In this document: positions 37,098 to 48,594 of the stretch, one piece after another
How the letters are laid out: each line of letters begins with the position of its first letter
Position numbering within the stretch: the first letter of the stretch is position 1
Source: Thuidium tamariscinum
Lineage: Eukaryota > Streptophyta > Bryopsida > Hypnales > Thuidiaceae
Reading direction: 5' to 3'
Assembly (NCBI GenBank): GCA_947034885.2
Contig: OX344749.2
Span: 20,103,501 to 20,167,500, forward strand
Length of the DNA: 64,000 nt
Notes under the pieces: model-generated
What the model was told of the DNA's origin: nothing
The model's input: the letters and a program-made list of their open reading frames with translations, nothing else
Database searches by the model: none
Position numbers and translations under genes: made by a program

Positions 37098-37984
37098 CCG
37101 GTTGCATATTTTTGTGTAGATAGAAGCCATAGTGATCTCCTGCAGCTTCTTCGATCTTTTTGTTACACTATGTATCCATCATTCTTTGTATCATTGATAA
37201 GAAATCCTGCCTAGTTCAAGTTTTTTCTTGTAATATTGTGTTGCAACTGAATGTGGTGAACTCTAAAGATTCGATGACTACAAAGCGGTCCGCAAGGATT
37301 CGGCCAATTTACGTCAATCTCCAGGTCACGCCTCTTATCTACAAATCTCGTCAATGAGAGTTCCGTGAATTCTGTCAAAATTTTGTTCGGTATGTTTGGG
37401 AAGAAGTTGCCGGTTTTATGATTTGTGTAGATAGACCCCTGAGCGAACTAGTACAGCCTCTTCGATGTTTTTTTGGGACACTGGCGAGAGTTATCGCCGG
37501 GGAGCTATCCCAAGTCATGAAATCAGTTGCTCTACATATTGTCCCTCTTTCAATTGACTTATTTAGATTTAGATTGCATTTGAGTTCTTATTCAACTAGT
37601 AATTTTCTGGAATGACAAGAGGATTCAATTGACTTACTTAGATTTAGATTGCATTTGAGTGCTTATTTAACTTATGATTTTTTGGAATGAATGATTGGAT
37701 GCAATTTAATCACATTGAGGTGTCTACTTTGTACGCACTTGAGTTTGGGTTCTCACTTTGGCAATTCTGAGACACGAAAGAGAGGTCCGAGAGTTTTCTC
37801 TGTTGTGCCCTCAATCTGCGAGTACTCAAAAGCCGCAGCTCTAATTGAGGTGCTAGACAGGCCTGCTCCCCTTGCCTTAGAATCAAGGATTTGATTTGAA
37901 AGTCCGTCTTCTTATGTCAAATTGTGAGTGCTTAATTTCAGGAAACAATCCATCTGCTAATTTCACTAATGGTACGTTCACACC
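37098..37984 (+). other. MET1 3' flank
   Basis: MET1 3' UTR followed by a decayed duplicate of the gene's end (listed separately), then ordinary intergenic DNA including a short direct repeat of ttgacttacttagatttagatt type at about 37555-37670. Confidence 0.5.
37262..37475 (+). pseudogene. Decayed tandem duplicate of MET1 3' end
   Basis: This stretch aligns with 36942-37170 of MET1: gattcgatgactacaaagc matches gattcgaagactacaagac, ttacgtcaatctccaggtca matches ttgcgtcaatcgccaggttt, and ttcggtatgtttgggaagaa matches the GIFGKK end. Homology continues into the 3' UTR (tttgtgtagatag and ctcttcgatgttttt). The reading DYKAVRKDSANLRQSPG is still legible, then the frame is lost. It covers only the last 50 or so codons, so it was a partial duplication and is non-functional. 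Confidence 0.85.
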
Positions 37985-40221
37985 AGGTTTTAGCAAAGGT
38001 TATGTAGAGAGATAAAACCAATCGATGTTGGAGGGATGGGCCGAGGCTGGGGTTTGGGAGAGGCAGCAAGGGACTGTCCGTGCAATGCAGCAAAGGGAGG
38101 CAACCTCCACAAAGTGAGGGTCCAGATTTTGGGCCTTCTTTACTATTGCTCATTACTAGATCCAAACTTCCCAAAAGTTTTTACTTTTTTACTTTTCTTA
38201 AATTTTTATTAACAAATAAGAACATGATGTCATTGCTAGTGAGTCCGTTCAGATTGCAAAGTGGGTATGATTGAGGCCCTAGTAAGTTAACTACTAGGGT
38301 TTTTTCTTTTTTTCTTTTTGGTACTAGATTGTATCCAAAAAGTAATTTGGCTAAAGAATTTTGAAAAGTATGTTAGAAAACATTGATGAAATTGCCAAAC
38401 ATCTTTGAATTTAAAGAAAATCTTAGATGAAATTACCAAATTGTGGATGAAAACCATATTATAAATTTAATATGTGGATGCATGTTGTAATTTGGAGCAC
38501 CAGTGTAACATTAAATGTCACCACTATGGTACTTTATAAAAAATGTAAACAAAGTCCTACTAGTATCCAATCATTTAGGCAATTTTGGAGCAAATTGTAT
38601 CTATGATGAGGAAATCCTAATTTTTCCCATGCATGAAGGTGTGAAAATATGGAGTTTCTGAAACCACAAATTTCTCTTTCATCTTAATTTTTCATTTTGT
38701 GAGAGACATTGTATTTTTGTATTAGACTTGAGAATTTGCACTAGTTTGTTTGGTTTTCAGAAATTTATCATTCAAAATTGAATTTTGAAAAGCAAAAGTT
38801 GGGCTTCACCCATGAGCAACAACTCTAACCATCCAAAATAAATTATTCAAGAGCTATTTTTTGTCTGATAGCTTTCTTTTTTGGTGCTTATTTATATGCC
38901 ATTCATATATTGCTAAAAAACTTGGACAAGTTTGAAATATGGATTTAAAGGAAAAAATGGAAATCGGTTTTAACCTTAGTTAAAATCTAATGCCCTTTGT
39001 ATTCTTCATGGGGCACCCATTAATAAAAAGTTTCTATCACAACGCTCAACACTTCATAACCAATCTACAAAAGTGTAGTATTTCTAATAAAGACTTGGAA
39101 TGCATTACATTGGTTCTTTTCAACGTTGGGACCAGTGCTTCTTTTATCATTTCTTATGAAGTACCTTAGTAGTGAAACTTCATTTTTCTTTGTAAAGCTC
39201 CAAATCTCAACATTAATCTATATATTGGATAGAAAATATCATATTAGCACATAATATGTATCTATCATTCTATTTTCATCCATTATTGTATTTTTTTTTA
39301 TAGGTTTGGTGCTAGGCCAAAACATTTGCCGTGCAATTTTGTACCAAATTTCCAGTAAAAAAACATAGGTTGGGACTAAAAAAATAATATCACATGTCCA
39401 AAATTACTAAGCAAAAATTCAGTTAGTAGTGAGTGGGACAATAATTCTTGAATGATTGGAATAAAAAGAACTCTGAACATTGGCTATTGGTCAAGAGTAC
39501 TATCTAGCTTTCAAAATTCACTAAATGATTTCATTTTGGGGATTTATATCTTGGAAATTTTCACACCTTCATGCATGGGAAAAATTAGGATTTCCTCATC
39601 ATAGATACAATTTGCTCCAAAATTGCCTAAATGATTGGTTACTTGTAGGACTTTGTTTACATTTTTTATAAAGTACCACAATGGTGACATTTAATGTTAC
39701 ATTGGTGCTCCAAATTACAACATGCATCCACATATTAAATTTATAATATGATTTTCATCCACAATTTGGTAATTTCATCTAAGATTTTCTTTAAACTCAA
39801 AGATGTTTGGCAATTTCATCAACGTTTTCTAACATACTTTTCAAAATTCTTTAGCCAAATTACTTTTTGGATACAATCTAGTACCAAAAAGAAAAAAGAA
39901 AAAGCCCTAGTAGTTAACTTACTAGGGCCTCAACCATACCCACTTTGCAATCTGAACGGACTCACTAGCAATGACATCATGTTCTTATTTGTTAATTAAT
40001 TTTTTTTTAAATTTAAAAAAGTAAAAACTTTTGGGAAGTTTGGATCTAGTAATGAGCAATAGTAAAGAAGGCCCAAAATCTGGACCCTCACTTTGTGGAG
40101 GTTGCCTCCCTTTGCTGCATTGCACGGACAGTCCATTGCTGCCTCTCCCAAACCCCAGCCTCGGCCCATCCCTCTAGCATCGATTGGTTTTTATCTCTCT
40201 ACATAACCTTTGCTAAAACCT
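37985..40221. repeat. 2.24-kb palindrome, 665-bp arms, 907-bp spacer
   Basis: 37985-38649 and 39557-40221 are reverse complements (mirror sum 78206), nearly identical over stretches such as aggttttagcaaaggttatg, the GC-richer block with cctcggcccatccctc, and cctaatttttcccatgcatg. A few dozen differences are visible, so it is older than the inner 28-kb palindrome. Each arm contains a segment (about 38297-38562 and its mirror) related to the hAT MITE at 41001-41266. The spacer has no gene. Confidence 0.9.
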
Positions 40222-40501
40222 ACCATAAGGGAACTGAGCCTATGATAGGCACAACTTTGGACAAGTCTAAGGTACACCTTCCATTTATCATACACTATGT
40301 AAAATAGCACAGTCCACTTGAGAACTAGAACTGAGTTGAGGGATCGCTTCTTCCTGCAACCACACAGCCACCACATCGCCATTGGACTTTGTGATGTGAG
40401 GTGAAGGGTTGTTGGAATTTTTTATAAAAATCAAACCTTTGTTAACAAGATTTATGGTTGCATTGAATTTACAGAGTATGACTCATAGTTTGATGTGATT
40501 A
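40222..40501. other. Spacer between palindrome and Harbinger MITE
   Basis: No gene or repeat recognised. Confidence 0.4.
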
Positions 40502-40908
40502 GAGCATCTCCACGCCTACGCAAAACAAGACGCAAACTGGGTAAGTGGCCGGGCCCGGCCATGTGAATTGCCCCACAGCACGCATAGGGAAGGTAAAAAT
40601 AAGGTAGGGCCCGGCCAAATTTGGTGATGGCTTGGCCAAATGGCAAGCCATCACCAAATAGAGAGTCAACCTGGCATGCCTTTATTTTTGCCTTTTTTCC
40701 AACTTCCGAGGCACTTGGGATTAGAAAAAGTCTTTTTCAAATTGGAATCTCCTTAGGTGGCACCTCGAAGTCCAAAATAGCTTGCTTCCCAGCCTCGTTG
40801 GCTGTGTTGGGGTGGGGCAAATTTTTTTAGCTAGGCCCGGGCTTCCTTAATGGCTCGGCAAGTGGTCCTTGGCCAGGCCATTTGCCTGAGCCAGGCGTGG
40901 GGATGCTC
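40502..40908. mobile_element. PIF/Harbinger MITE, 407 bp
   Basis: The ends are GAGCATCTCCACGCC and GGCGTGGGGATGCTC, an inverted repeat with the GAGCATCTCCA signature common in plant PIF/Harbinger MITEs. The element is bounded by TTA at 40499-40501 and 40909-40911, the 3-bp duplication typical of this superfamily. The interior is GC-richer than its surroundings and holds smaller inverted repeats (tttggtgatggcttg / caagccatcaccaaa near 40619-40654; ggccgggcccggcc). No transposase. Confidence 0.88.
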
Positions 40909-41000
40909 TTATCTCCAAAACTTGCATTCAACATGCCTTTAGTGTGCCAAAATTCAAGGAAATGATGGAAAGTCAAAGGAAAGTCTTCCTATGTGGTGAT

Positions 41001-41266
41001 CAGGGCTTTTTTTTGGCTTTTTGGTGCTAGTTTGCACTAGAAAAAATAATCTGGCTCAAAAACACCCAAAAAAATGCTGGAAAAATTGGATGGAATCGCT
41101 AGACAAATTTGAAATAAAGAAAAATATTAGATGAATTCGCCTAATTTTGGATGAAAACCATACTATACATCCAAGAAATGGATGAATGTTGCAATTTGGA
41201 GCACCCCTATAACATTTTATGTCGCCACTTTGGCTATTCTCCAAAAATGAAAAAAAAAAAGCCCTA
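41001..41266. mobile_element. hAT-type MITE, 266 bp
   Basis: The ends are CAGGGCTTTTTTTT and AAAAAAAAAAGCCCTA, as in hAT elements. They are flanked by an 8-bp near-duplication, GTGGTGAT (40993-41000) and ATGGTGAT (41267-41274). The interior (gatgaattcgcctaatttt, ggatgaaaaccata, tgttgcaatttggagcacc) is homologous to part of the arms of the palindrome at 38-40 kb. Non-autonomous; the decayed hAT-like transposase at 1.4-5.6 kb is not shown to be its partner. Confidence 0.85.
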
Positions 41267-42289
41267 ATGGTGATTAGCATGTATGTTGTAATGCAATACC
41301 ACTTTTTCTTGTGTGGTACATTTTATAAGACACATGTATACCATAAGAATTTTTGGAATTGCAATAGATATCTTTAGAGTTGTGCTTGTCATAGGTTGAG
41401 TTACCTTACAAGCTATGAGATTATGAGATAGGCAATCAATACTTTTAATTTTTTTGATGTATTAAATTGGACAAGATTTCAAATTGTGTTGGTGCAATAC
41501 TTGGTCTATGAGATTTTGGAATTCTTACACCATTCTAAGTTACAGAAATCTAAATCTGTGTCCCTAGTCTAATTATACCTTCTATTTTTGAACCCAATTT
41601 CATCCTGCATTGCATCATAATGAAGTCAAACTATACAAGTGTTTTTATTATGATAATTTTGTAAGGAATTGAGGTTGAAAATGTTGGTTTGGAAAATGGG
41701 CATTTTTAAAAGAGTGTAGAGGACCAATTTGAGACCATATACAAAGATCTAGACCTTCAAACAAGATGCTAATTTAATGATTGTTGCATATCAAGCCATT
41801 GATTATTATTTTCCTATCCAATTCAATTTGTTTTATGTGAAGGTCAAATTTGGCAAAGGTTTTCAAAAATAGAATTTCCACTTTAGATTTTGAAAGGTTT
41901 TTATCACATTGCAACTATCATTCTATGACATGTGGCACTTAGTTTGTGTTGAAGCTAACCTTCATGTAGTTTTGACCACAAGCTTCTACCACAACTTGAA
42001 ACTAGAAACTTGACTCACTTTTGTCCATGTAACACAAGTTGAGGTTTTTGAACTCAACCACAATATTAAATCAAACTTGCAATGGAAATGGGCAAGTAAT
42101 CAATTGTTGGATTTCAAGCCAATGTAAAAATATTGAAACGTCATACCTCAAAAAAAACTTGTAATTGTTAGTGAACATTGTTATATCTCTCACTATATAC
42201 TATGCAATAGTTCAATAGATGCAACTTTCATATATTTGAAATTTCAATATCAATTAGATTAGAAAGTTGCAACTTCAAGAAAGTTTTGA

Positions 42290-42600
42290 TTTTACAATAT
42301 TTTAAACACTTTTTTAGTTTTCAAAATGTTTTTAATATACAAACACTTTTCAAAAGTTTTTTAACCCTTAAACGCCAAGGTGGATGTTTTGCATCCAATG
42401 AATTACAAAGAATCTTCCCTTCTAGGACAAAAATGCAACTATTCATCCTCAATATTAGGGGTGGAAAGAAGAGATATTCTATAGTACTTTGACTTCCAAT
42501 GAATATATTTGGCTTATTCAAAGTAGATGATGTCACACGGTATCAAAATGTATGATTTTCATAGCCACTAGTCTGTTTTTAAATGGCTGGTTAAAGTTGT
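42290..42600 (-). repeat. Dispersed repeat, copy 2
   Basis: Reverse-complement match to 10380-10660 (ttaacccttaaacgc, aatcttcccttctagg, ggggtgg, ctttgacttccaatgaatat). A weaker third copy at about 42990-43160 shares aggaccaaaatgcac, gttcatcct and tttgacctccaac. Confidence 0.65.
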
Positions 42601-42989
42601 AACATTTTAGAAAATTTGTAGAAGTGACATCTACAATAATAACACCACAATTCATTCATCCAAAGTCATATAAATGTCATGTAACAATGACAAGCTTGGG
42701 TTGTCTTTTCTAAAATGAACACCATGACAAGTTGACTCCATTTTGCTTTCCTTTGGTTTGGAGATTCAAGATAAATAAAGTAGAAGGTTTATAAAGAATT
42801 CAAACTTCAAGACGTGAATGCTTTTAGTCACCATTGTGTTTCAAATTAAAAAATTCATAACTATTTCTAAAAGTATGTGCAACAATGTCAATTCCATTTG
42901 TCTTTAAAAAATAATAATTATTGAAACTAATTTCAAAAAGTCCAACCTCCCAAATTGATTTTGAACTCTTCAATGGATGTTTAATGAAC

Positions 42990-43160
42990 ATCTTACCTTA
43001 CTTTATAACAATATGATGATTTAAAAGTGCTCAATGAATGATAGAGAATTCTCAGTGTAGGACCAAAATGCACATGTTCATCCTTAAAATTTTGTGTGAA
43101 AAGGGTTGGTCTTGCATAGTAGTTTGACCTCCAACCAATGTTCTCAAAACTGGCTAAATT
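42990..43160 (-). repeat. Dispersed repeat, copy 3 (diverged)
   Basis: Aligns in the same orientation as 42290-42600 with many differences; shared landmarks are aggaccaaaatgcac, atgttcatcctta and gtttgacctcca. Its ends are uncertain. Confidence 0.45.
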
Positions 43161-43689
43161 TCGCTTGGTTTCTACCAAAAAAGTCCTTGTGCTACTATTA
43201 CATTGTAAAAAAGGGCCTTTCAATGGAGCCATTTTAGTCAAAATTACAATAAACAATAAAATTTGATAGCCAATTTGCAACTTCATCTATAGTAGAATTA
43301 GCATATATTTAGTTAGTTTTGTCTTACAATACTCCCAATAATCCTTCGCAACTTGCAAAATGTTTTCTTTTTTCTTTTGTTCTGCTACTACTCACTCTCA
43401 AGATAGCCAAAGTTGATACCTGTTTCTCTTGAAAGGTAGCATATTGCACTAAATTCCAAAAACAATTCTGAGAACACTGCCTCCAATAAGTGCTCTTGCA
43501 TTATTTTTGGAAGGAAATGCTTCACAAGGTACAAAAAGGATGATAATATCCACGGTGACCAGCCCGCGCACCGACTCCAAGCAAATCAAAGAGCTACAGG
43601 CCCGTCAAAGGGCCTCCTCTAACGGATTGTCTGCATTGTAGTGAGCCTTCTCGCCCTTTCACCAAACATCGAGAATTTCCGGCGTCGCC

Positions 43690-46256
43690 ATGGCGTCTCT
43701 CACTGGTATGATTCAACTTGGGCAACACGACTGGTTTGCATTGAAATTCAACTGATTGGGGGATCCGTCTAATTGCCTCTCACTCCGGTGACGAACGATT
43801 CGTGTCTGTGGACGTGGGAGTCGGCATTGGGAGGGCGGTGGTTGATTTCGACTGATTTGGGTGTTCTTCTCTGAGAATTAGGGGTTTCGAAATGGGGTCA
43901 GGTAGCTATGGGTTTGGGAAGAGGCTCGGTGTGGGGATTTTCTGAAAGTTGTCGAGTTTGGTGCAGAGACAATTATGGCTGGACTAGCAGATGGCTCAGC
44001 ATTCTTCGAGTATGTTGACACTACCACGCCATCGTTCAATCTTCCCTTTGCTTCCGTTTCATCGGCTTTCTCTGGGTCAAGACCCAAGCAGTCGCTCTTT
44101 TTCGCCAGGATGGGGTTTTCTCGAGGGGCAGGGCAAGCTCGGTGAGGCCATTGGAAGACGCGTGCTCCGTTGTATTCGTCTGTTTTCGATTGGTTAGAAC
44201 AAGAGAATTGTCTGGCATGCTCGAGGGTTTAGGTTACAATGTGGTTGATGCAACAAGAGATGAAAATTAATTTTAGGGTTTTAGACAGGGTACGTCGCAG
44301 GCGCTGAAGAAGGTGGAGCATTTCACAGTGCGGAGAGTCGCCGGGGACGGGCGGTGTATGTTCAGAGCTCTTGTATGGCTTCCTTCTCTTGCGAGACTTG
44401 TCAGTTACTGTGCCCTTTACGACGGAGTTATAATGCCTTTTATTGTAAAGCTCGAAGTAATTGTTCACCGTTTTCATGTCGCGATTATGTGTGTCGCAGG
44501 TGCAAGGAATGGCTTTGAACAAAGGACTGAATCTGAATTCTACCGAGGAAGAGAAAGAGGCAGGTCAGTGCGGAATCGCTCATGAATGCGCCAGTTAAAC
44601 GCAGTTCTGAACGTTTCTTAGATGGTGGATATGAATCTTGTCTACTTTTTGTGGAAGGTCAATTATTTATGTGTTCTTGTTAGTAAATGAAAAGGGTTTC
44701 TAGCGCACCAACAAATGCGTTTCTTGGATATTGTATACATAATTTAGGTGTACTTATTACTGTTCAAAGTTTTGTTGGTAGATGAAGTTAAACCAAATTG
44801 AACGTGGGCTACATTTTCCTATTGCCCCTTGTCTAAGATTTTAGGATGACGATTTTTTCAGTGGATATTATGGGTGTCGCTACCTTAGCAAATTTGCGAA
44901 GCTTACCAGAAGGACCACTCGTGCTGGAGGTTCACAATTAGTTCATTCTGGCATGTTGAGTAAAATACATCGTTTTGACGTATCGTTTGCTGGGTCTCAC
45001 TTTTGATTGATCCGATATTTGGGGTTGGCTTGCAGATCAACTTCGATTTGCAGTCATGGACGCACTATGTAGAAGTGACAAACGGAGGTCCATATACGAA
45101 GAAGCTCTTATAGCCATCACAGTTGAGGAATCTTTAAAGCGGTGAGATATTCTAGAGCCGATTGTTCATGTACTGTGGAATGCTACTGTATTTTGTGGGA
45201 GCGATTCCTAGCTTTCGTGAACAGTGCAACAACTCCTATACCTTTTAAGTTCAGCCTGAATTGTACCCTTATGATCCCACATTTGATATCTCATGCCATA
45301 CTCGGAGTGGTTTATTGGGAGGATACCGTGGGTTTAATTTCTTATGGATGCTGAATTTTGCGTATTGTGGGACAGGTATTGCCAAAGGATTCCCAGTTCA
45401 AATTTCTGGGGTGGCGAATCAGAACTACTGGTTAGTGTTGATTCCTTCTTTCTGTACATACAAACCTCCTGCTCCCTATGGTGACGAATTTCTGTGTGCC
45501 TAAATTCGACTTTCAAATGCTGAAAAAAATTAGAATTAGAATTCGTGCTCAGATGGGGTTTTAGATGCCAAACTGAGAACACTGAGCTCTAAGAATCTAC
45601 TAGGACTAATATAGATCCGTGATTTCACCTAGTTGAGAACCATTTTCTGAGTACACCAATTTTGTGAATTACACCAATGTAATGAACATGATCATAAATC
45701 CTCGACCCACAAAATACTGTGATATGATCCCGCGGATTTTTGCTGCCCTTTTCTTAAGTGAGCTTGGGAATTCGATGTTGCATTTGTTAACGGTTTGGGC
45801 TACATATTTGCAGGTTTTGTCAAGAATGTGTTCTCAGCCAATAACTGTTTACATTCCTGAATCAGAGGTTAGATTATCAAAACCTCCTGAACTGCAAATT
45901 GTGTTCCTTTTTAGTTGGTTTTCAACCTCATGTACTTGTGGTTGAGAACGTGGATCCCATGATTTCTGACCATCAGGTTTCACTTCAAGAAAGCTTGTAA
46001 ATGTATTTTCCATGTTCCAGCTGACTGTGACCTTGGTGCACTCTTGCCATCAGCCCTGAATAAAGAAAGTCAGATTGCTGTGTTAACAATTCTTTTTTCA
46101 CGGTCGCAGGCAAAGCAGGGTGCTCGGTGGGGCACAGGATATATTCCAATCGCAGAGTACGGTTCTGAGTATACTAAGCCTCGCAAAGATAGGAAAGCTC
46201 GCAAGCCTGTGAGGCTCTTGTACAATGGAAGCAACCACTATGACCTACTTATTTGA
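43690..46256 (+). CDS. OTU-family deubiquitinase
   Basis: A 234-residue cysteine protease of the ovarian-tumour family, closest by eye to Arabidopsis OTU3 (At2g38025); it would cleave ubiquitin chains. Exons: 43690-43705, 43967-44141, 44285-44372, 44500-44563, 45036-45141, 45376-45430, 45814-45867, 46110-46256, all GT-AG and in frame. The OTU domain shows VAGDGRCMFRAL (catalytic D85 and C88), VQGMALNKGLNLNS, DQLRFAVMDAL, EEALIAITVEESLKRYCQRI, FWGGESELLVLSRMCSQPITVYIPE, GYIPIAEYGSEY and the C-terminal NHYDLL with catalytic H229. The N-terminal 65 residues are serine-rich and not conserved to my eye. The 16-nt first coding exon rests on a good initiation context and exact phase; if it is wrong, translation would start at 43975 (226 residues). 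Confidence 0.9.
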
Positions 46257-47978
46257 GCACGAGCTGCACATTCTTACCTCTCTGCAAAATCAAGCAATTG
46301 TTTGTAGATGGCACCATCTGTGTGCATGTTTGTACCACTGAAACTGGTTGTAAATTAAGAATTATTGTGAAGTAGAAGCAAAGAAGTTTACGGATGAATC
46401 AACCTGTTTGCGGTTGATGTTTTGGTGTGATGGATGTTGAAAATTTTGTTACTCATAATCAAAAAGCACTTCATTAAGTTGTGATTTTTTGTTTCCGTGT
46501 GTGTCGGACATGCTCAATGAGATTATTCTAGCATGCAACGCTTAGATTTGGTAATGCTAGGATGAACAGTAAAGTGACTCTCATACACTTCACAAATTTC
46601 CATAACTAAGGGAGAAACACCCATTCCCGTCCCTGTACCTTGCAGTGGAGTGTAGAGTCACTCAAATATGTCCCTAGAGTGTAGTTAATGTGTTTGACAC
46701 ATGTGTGAAAATAATTTGTTGACACAGGTGAAGGACACTTAAGAAAATCTGGTTGGCTCAGGGCTGATTTTCGCAGGGTTCAGTTTTGGGTGCACCTACT
46801 GGACACTTTCAGTGGTCTAGGCACCCATCACTTCAAAAAAACATAGAAATTACATACAATGCCCAAAAAATTAATTTCTTTTTTTGAATATTCATAATTT
46901 TCACTCGCTAATACTAGAAAAATATCAATTTTAGGAAAATCTCCCTCCAACTATGCTGAATTCCTTAAATGGACGGTTTTGGGTGTTTCCACTGTAATCT
47001 ACAAATTAAATCAATTTTACTATTTGAAAAAAACTTTTAATAAAGGTAAATGCTTTACGAAGTGTGACTTTTGTAATAAATTACTAAAAGATTGTAAATA
47101 TTTGAAACTATACTCGGAGTCAGTAAAATATCACTTAATAAAATTTCAAAACTCATGACATTCTCATAAAAATAATCTAAAAGAGTTGTCATTCCAATTA
47201 GTAAGGAATCTCCAAAAAAAACATTCCTTTTCAATAACAAACTTAATATTTCAGTAAAAAAACTAGAATCTACATTTTAAATTTGTTTAATGCACATATC
47301 ACATATGTCACAACAATTCCTATTTTGTTCGAAATCTCTACTTACTCCAATCCCTGAACTACCTAGTACCTACAGCAATTTCTGAGATGTTCTGATAACA
47401 CTGTCGAACTCAACAGAGAACTCTCCAATTCAAAGTCCTTGAAAAACAGATATAATCATGTGCCACAATGTCCGAGCACATCAAGAAAGTTGATCCCGCA
47501 GACCAGCGATGTGTCAAAGGTCCAGGATCCCTTTTTAGTTCCACTCACCACTCATTAAACTCTGATACTAGATACAAAACCCATGACATACAAGCCCACA
47601 AACAAGTCCAACCAGAAAAAAAGGACAACTGCGAACCTTCAAGCCCAAAAATTAAAAAACACCACCTGAGTACCAAATATGTAATAGTGCTCGAACCTTC
47701 GCTAATAAAAAGGCCAGGACAAAGAGAAGACACGGTTTCCCATCAGACACAACTGCCTTCCCCGGACTGGGAACGAAAATACAAACCAATGCGTGCCACA
47801 AAACCCTCAGAAAAAAATGCCAACAATATCAGCAGGTTCATCAACACAATTACCCACTAAACCACTCGCCACAAATTCCAGGAATTTAAACAATAACCTG
47901 AATTCTAGTAAATCACTAAATGCACTGAACCGCTGCATCAGACAATACAATCACTCAAGGTCATAACACAAACTCCCG
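46257..47978. other. Intergenic DNA left of the dyskerin palindrome
   Basis: OTU 3' flank followed by AT-rich DNA. An open plus-strand frame at 47468-47860 lacks any known domain and shows no coding bias I can recognise; I do not call it a gene. Confidence 0.4.
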
Positions 47979-48594
47979 TCGCAAAGAAAACAATCCACCA
48001 TACTCCCCAGGAAATGAACGCATACATCAACCTCACCAGAAAACACACTCAAACACGGACAACCGAGTTGCGGATCGTTGGAAACTTCTTCTCAGCTCAC
48101 TCCGGACCAAGAAGGAAGTGCTCAAAATCACCTTATTAAACAGGTTCGTAAATTGTTCGTAGTGGCCGACTTATCACATCATAATCTCACCACATCAGGC
48201 AGTCCGCCACAGTGAGATTCAAGACTGTCAAACCACGTCCAAGTGTAAAGCCCCGACAGCTCGAAAGCTCGGGCCGACACCGACACCGCCATCCCCGAGG
48301 GAGGGCAAGCCGCCGGTAACAGCAAAGGAGTGTATGCACATCAGGCCCGGCCAGCACGTGGAGGGGGACGAAGGAGGGACTCCCGAGTACCTAAAATACA
48401 CATACTGAAAGCCCCGTCTGAAAGCTAACGATCGACGTCACCACTGGTGACACCTCCCTCGATTCCAAGCCGACGGCACCGTCTGAAAATTGCCTCATCA
48501 TTCCCACAACCAAAATTCAAAGGCCAGCTGGATCCTGCACCCAGAAGTAACGTAAATCCTAACGAGAAAGCCTAAGAAAAAATTAATCAACGCA

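Larger units (their letters stand above)
41275..43689. other. AT-rich intergenic DNA upstream of OTU gene
   Basis: No gene is seen. It contains two copies of a dispersed repeat (listed separately) and, at 43388-43460, a segment similar to 34970-35045 upstream of MET1. The GC content rises from about 43.55 kb, marking the OTU promoter and leader. Confidence 0.45.

Noticed and set aside
47468-47860. 130-codon frame left of the palindrome
   Set aside because: No family match or coding signal, and it is surrounded by AT-rich spacer.
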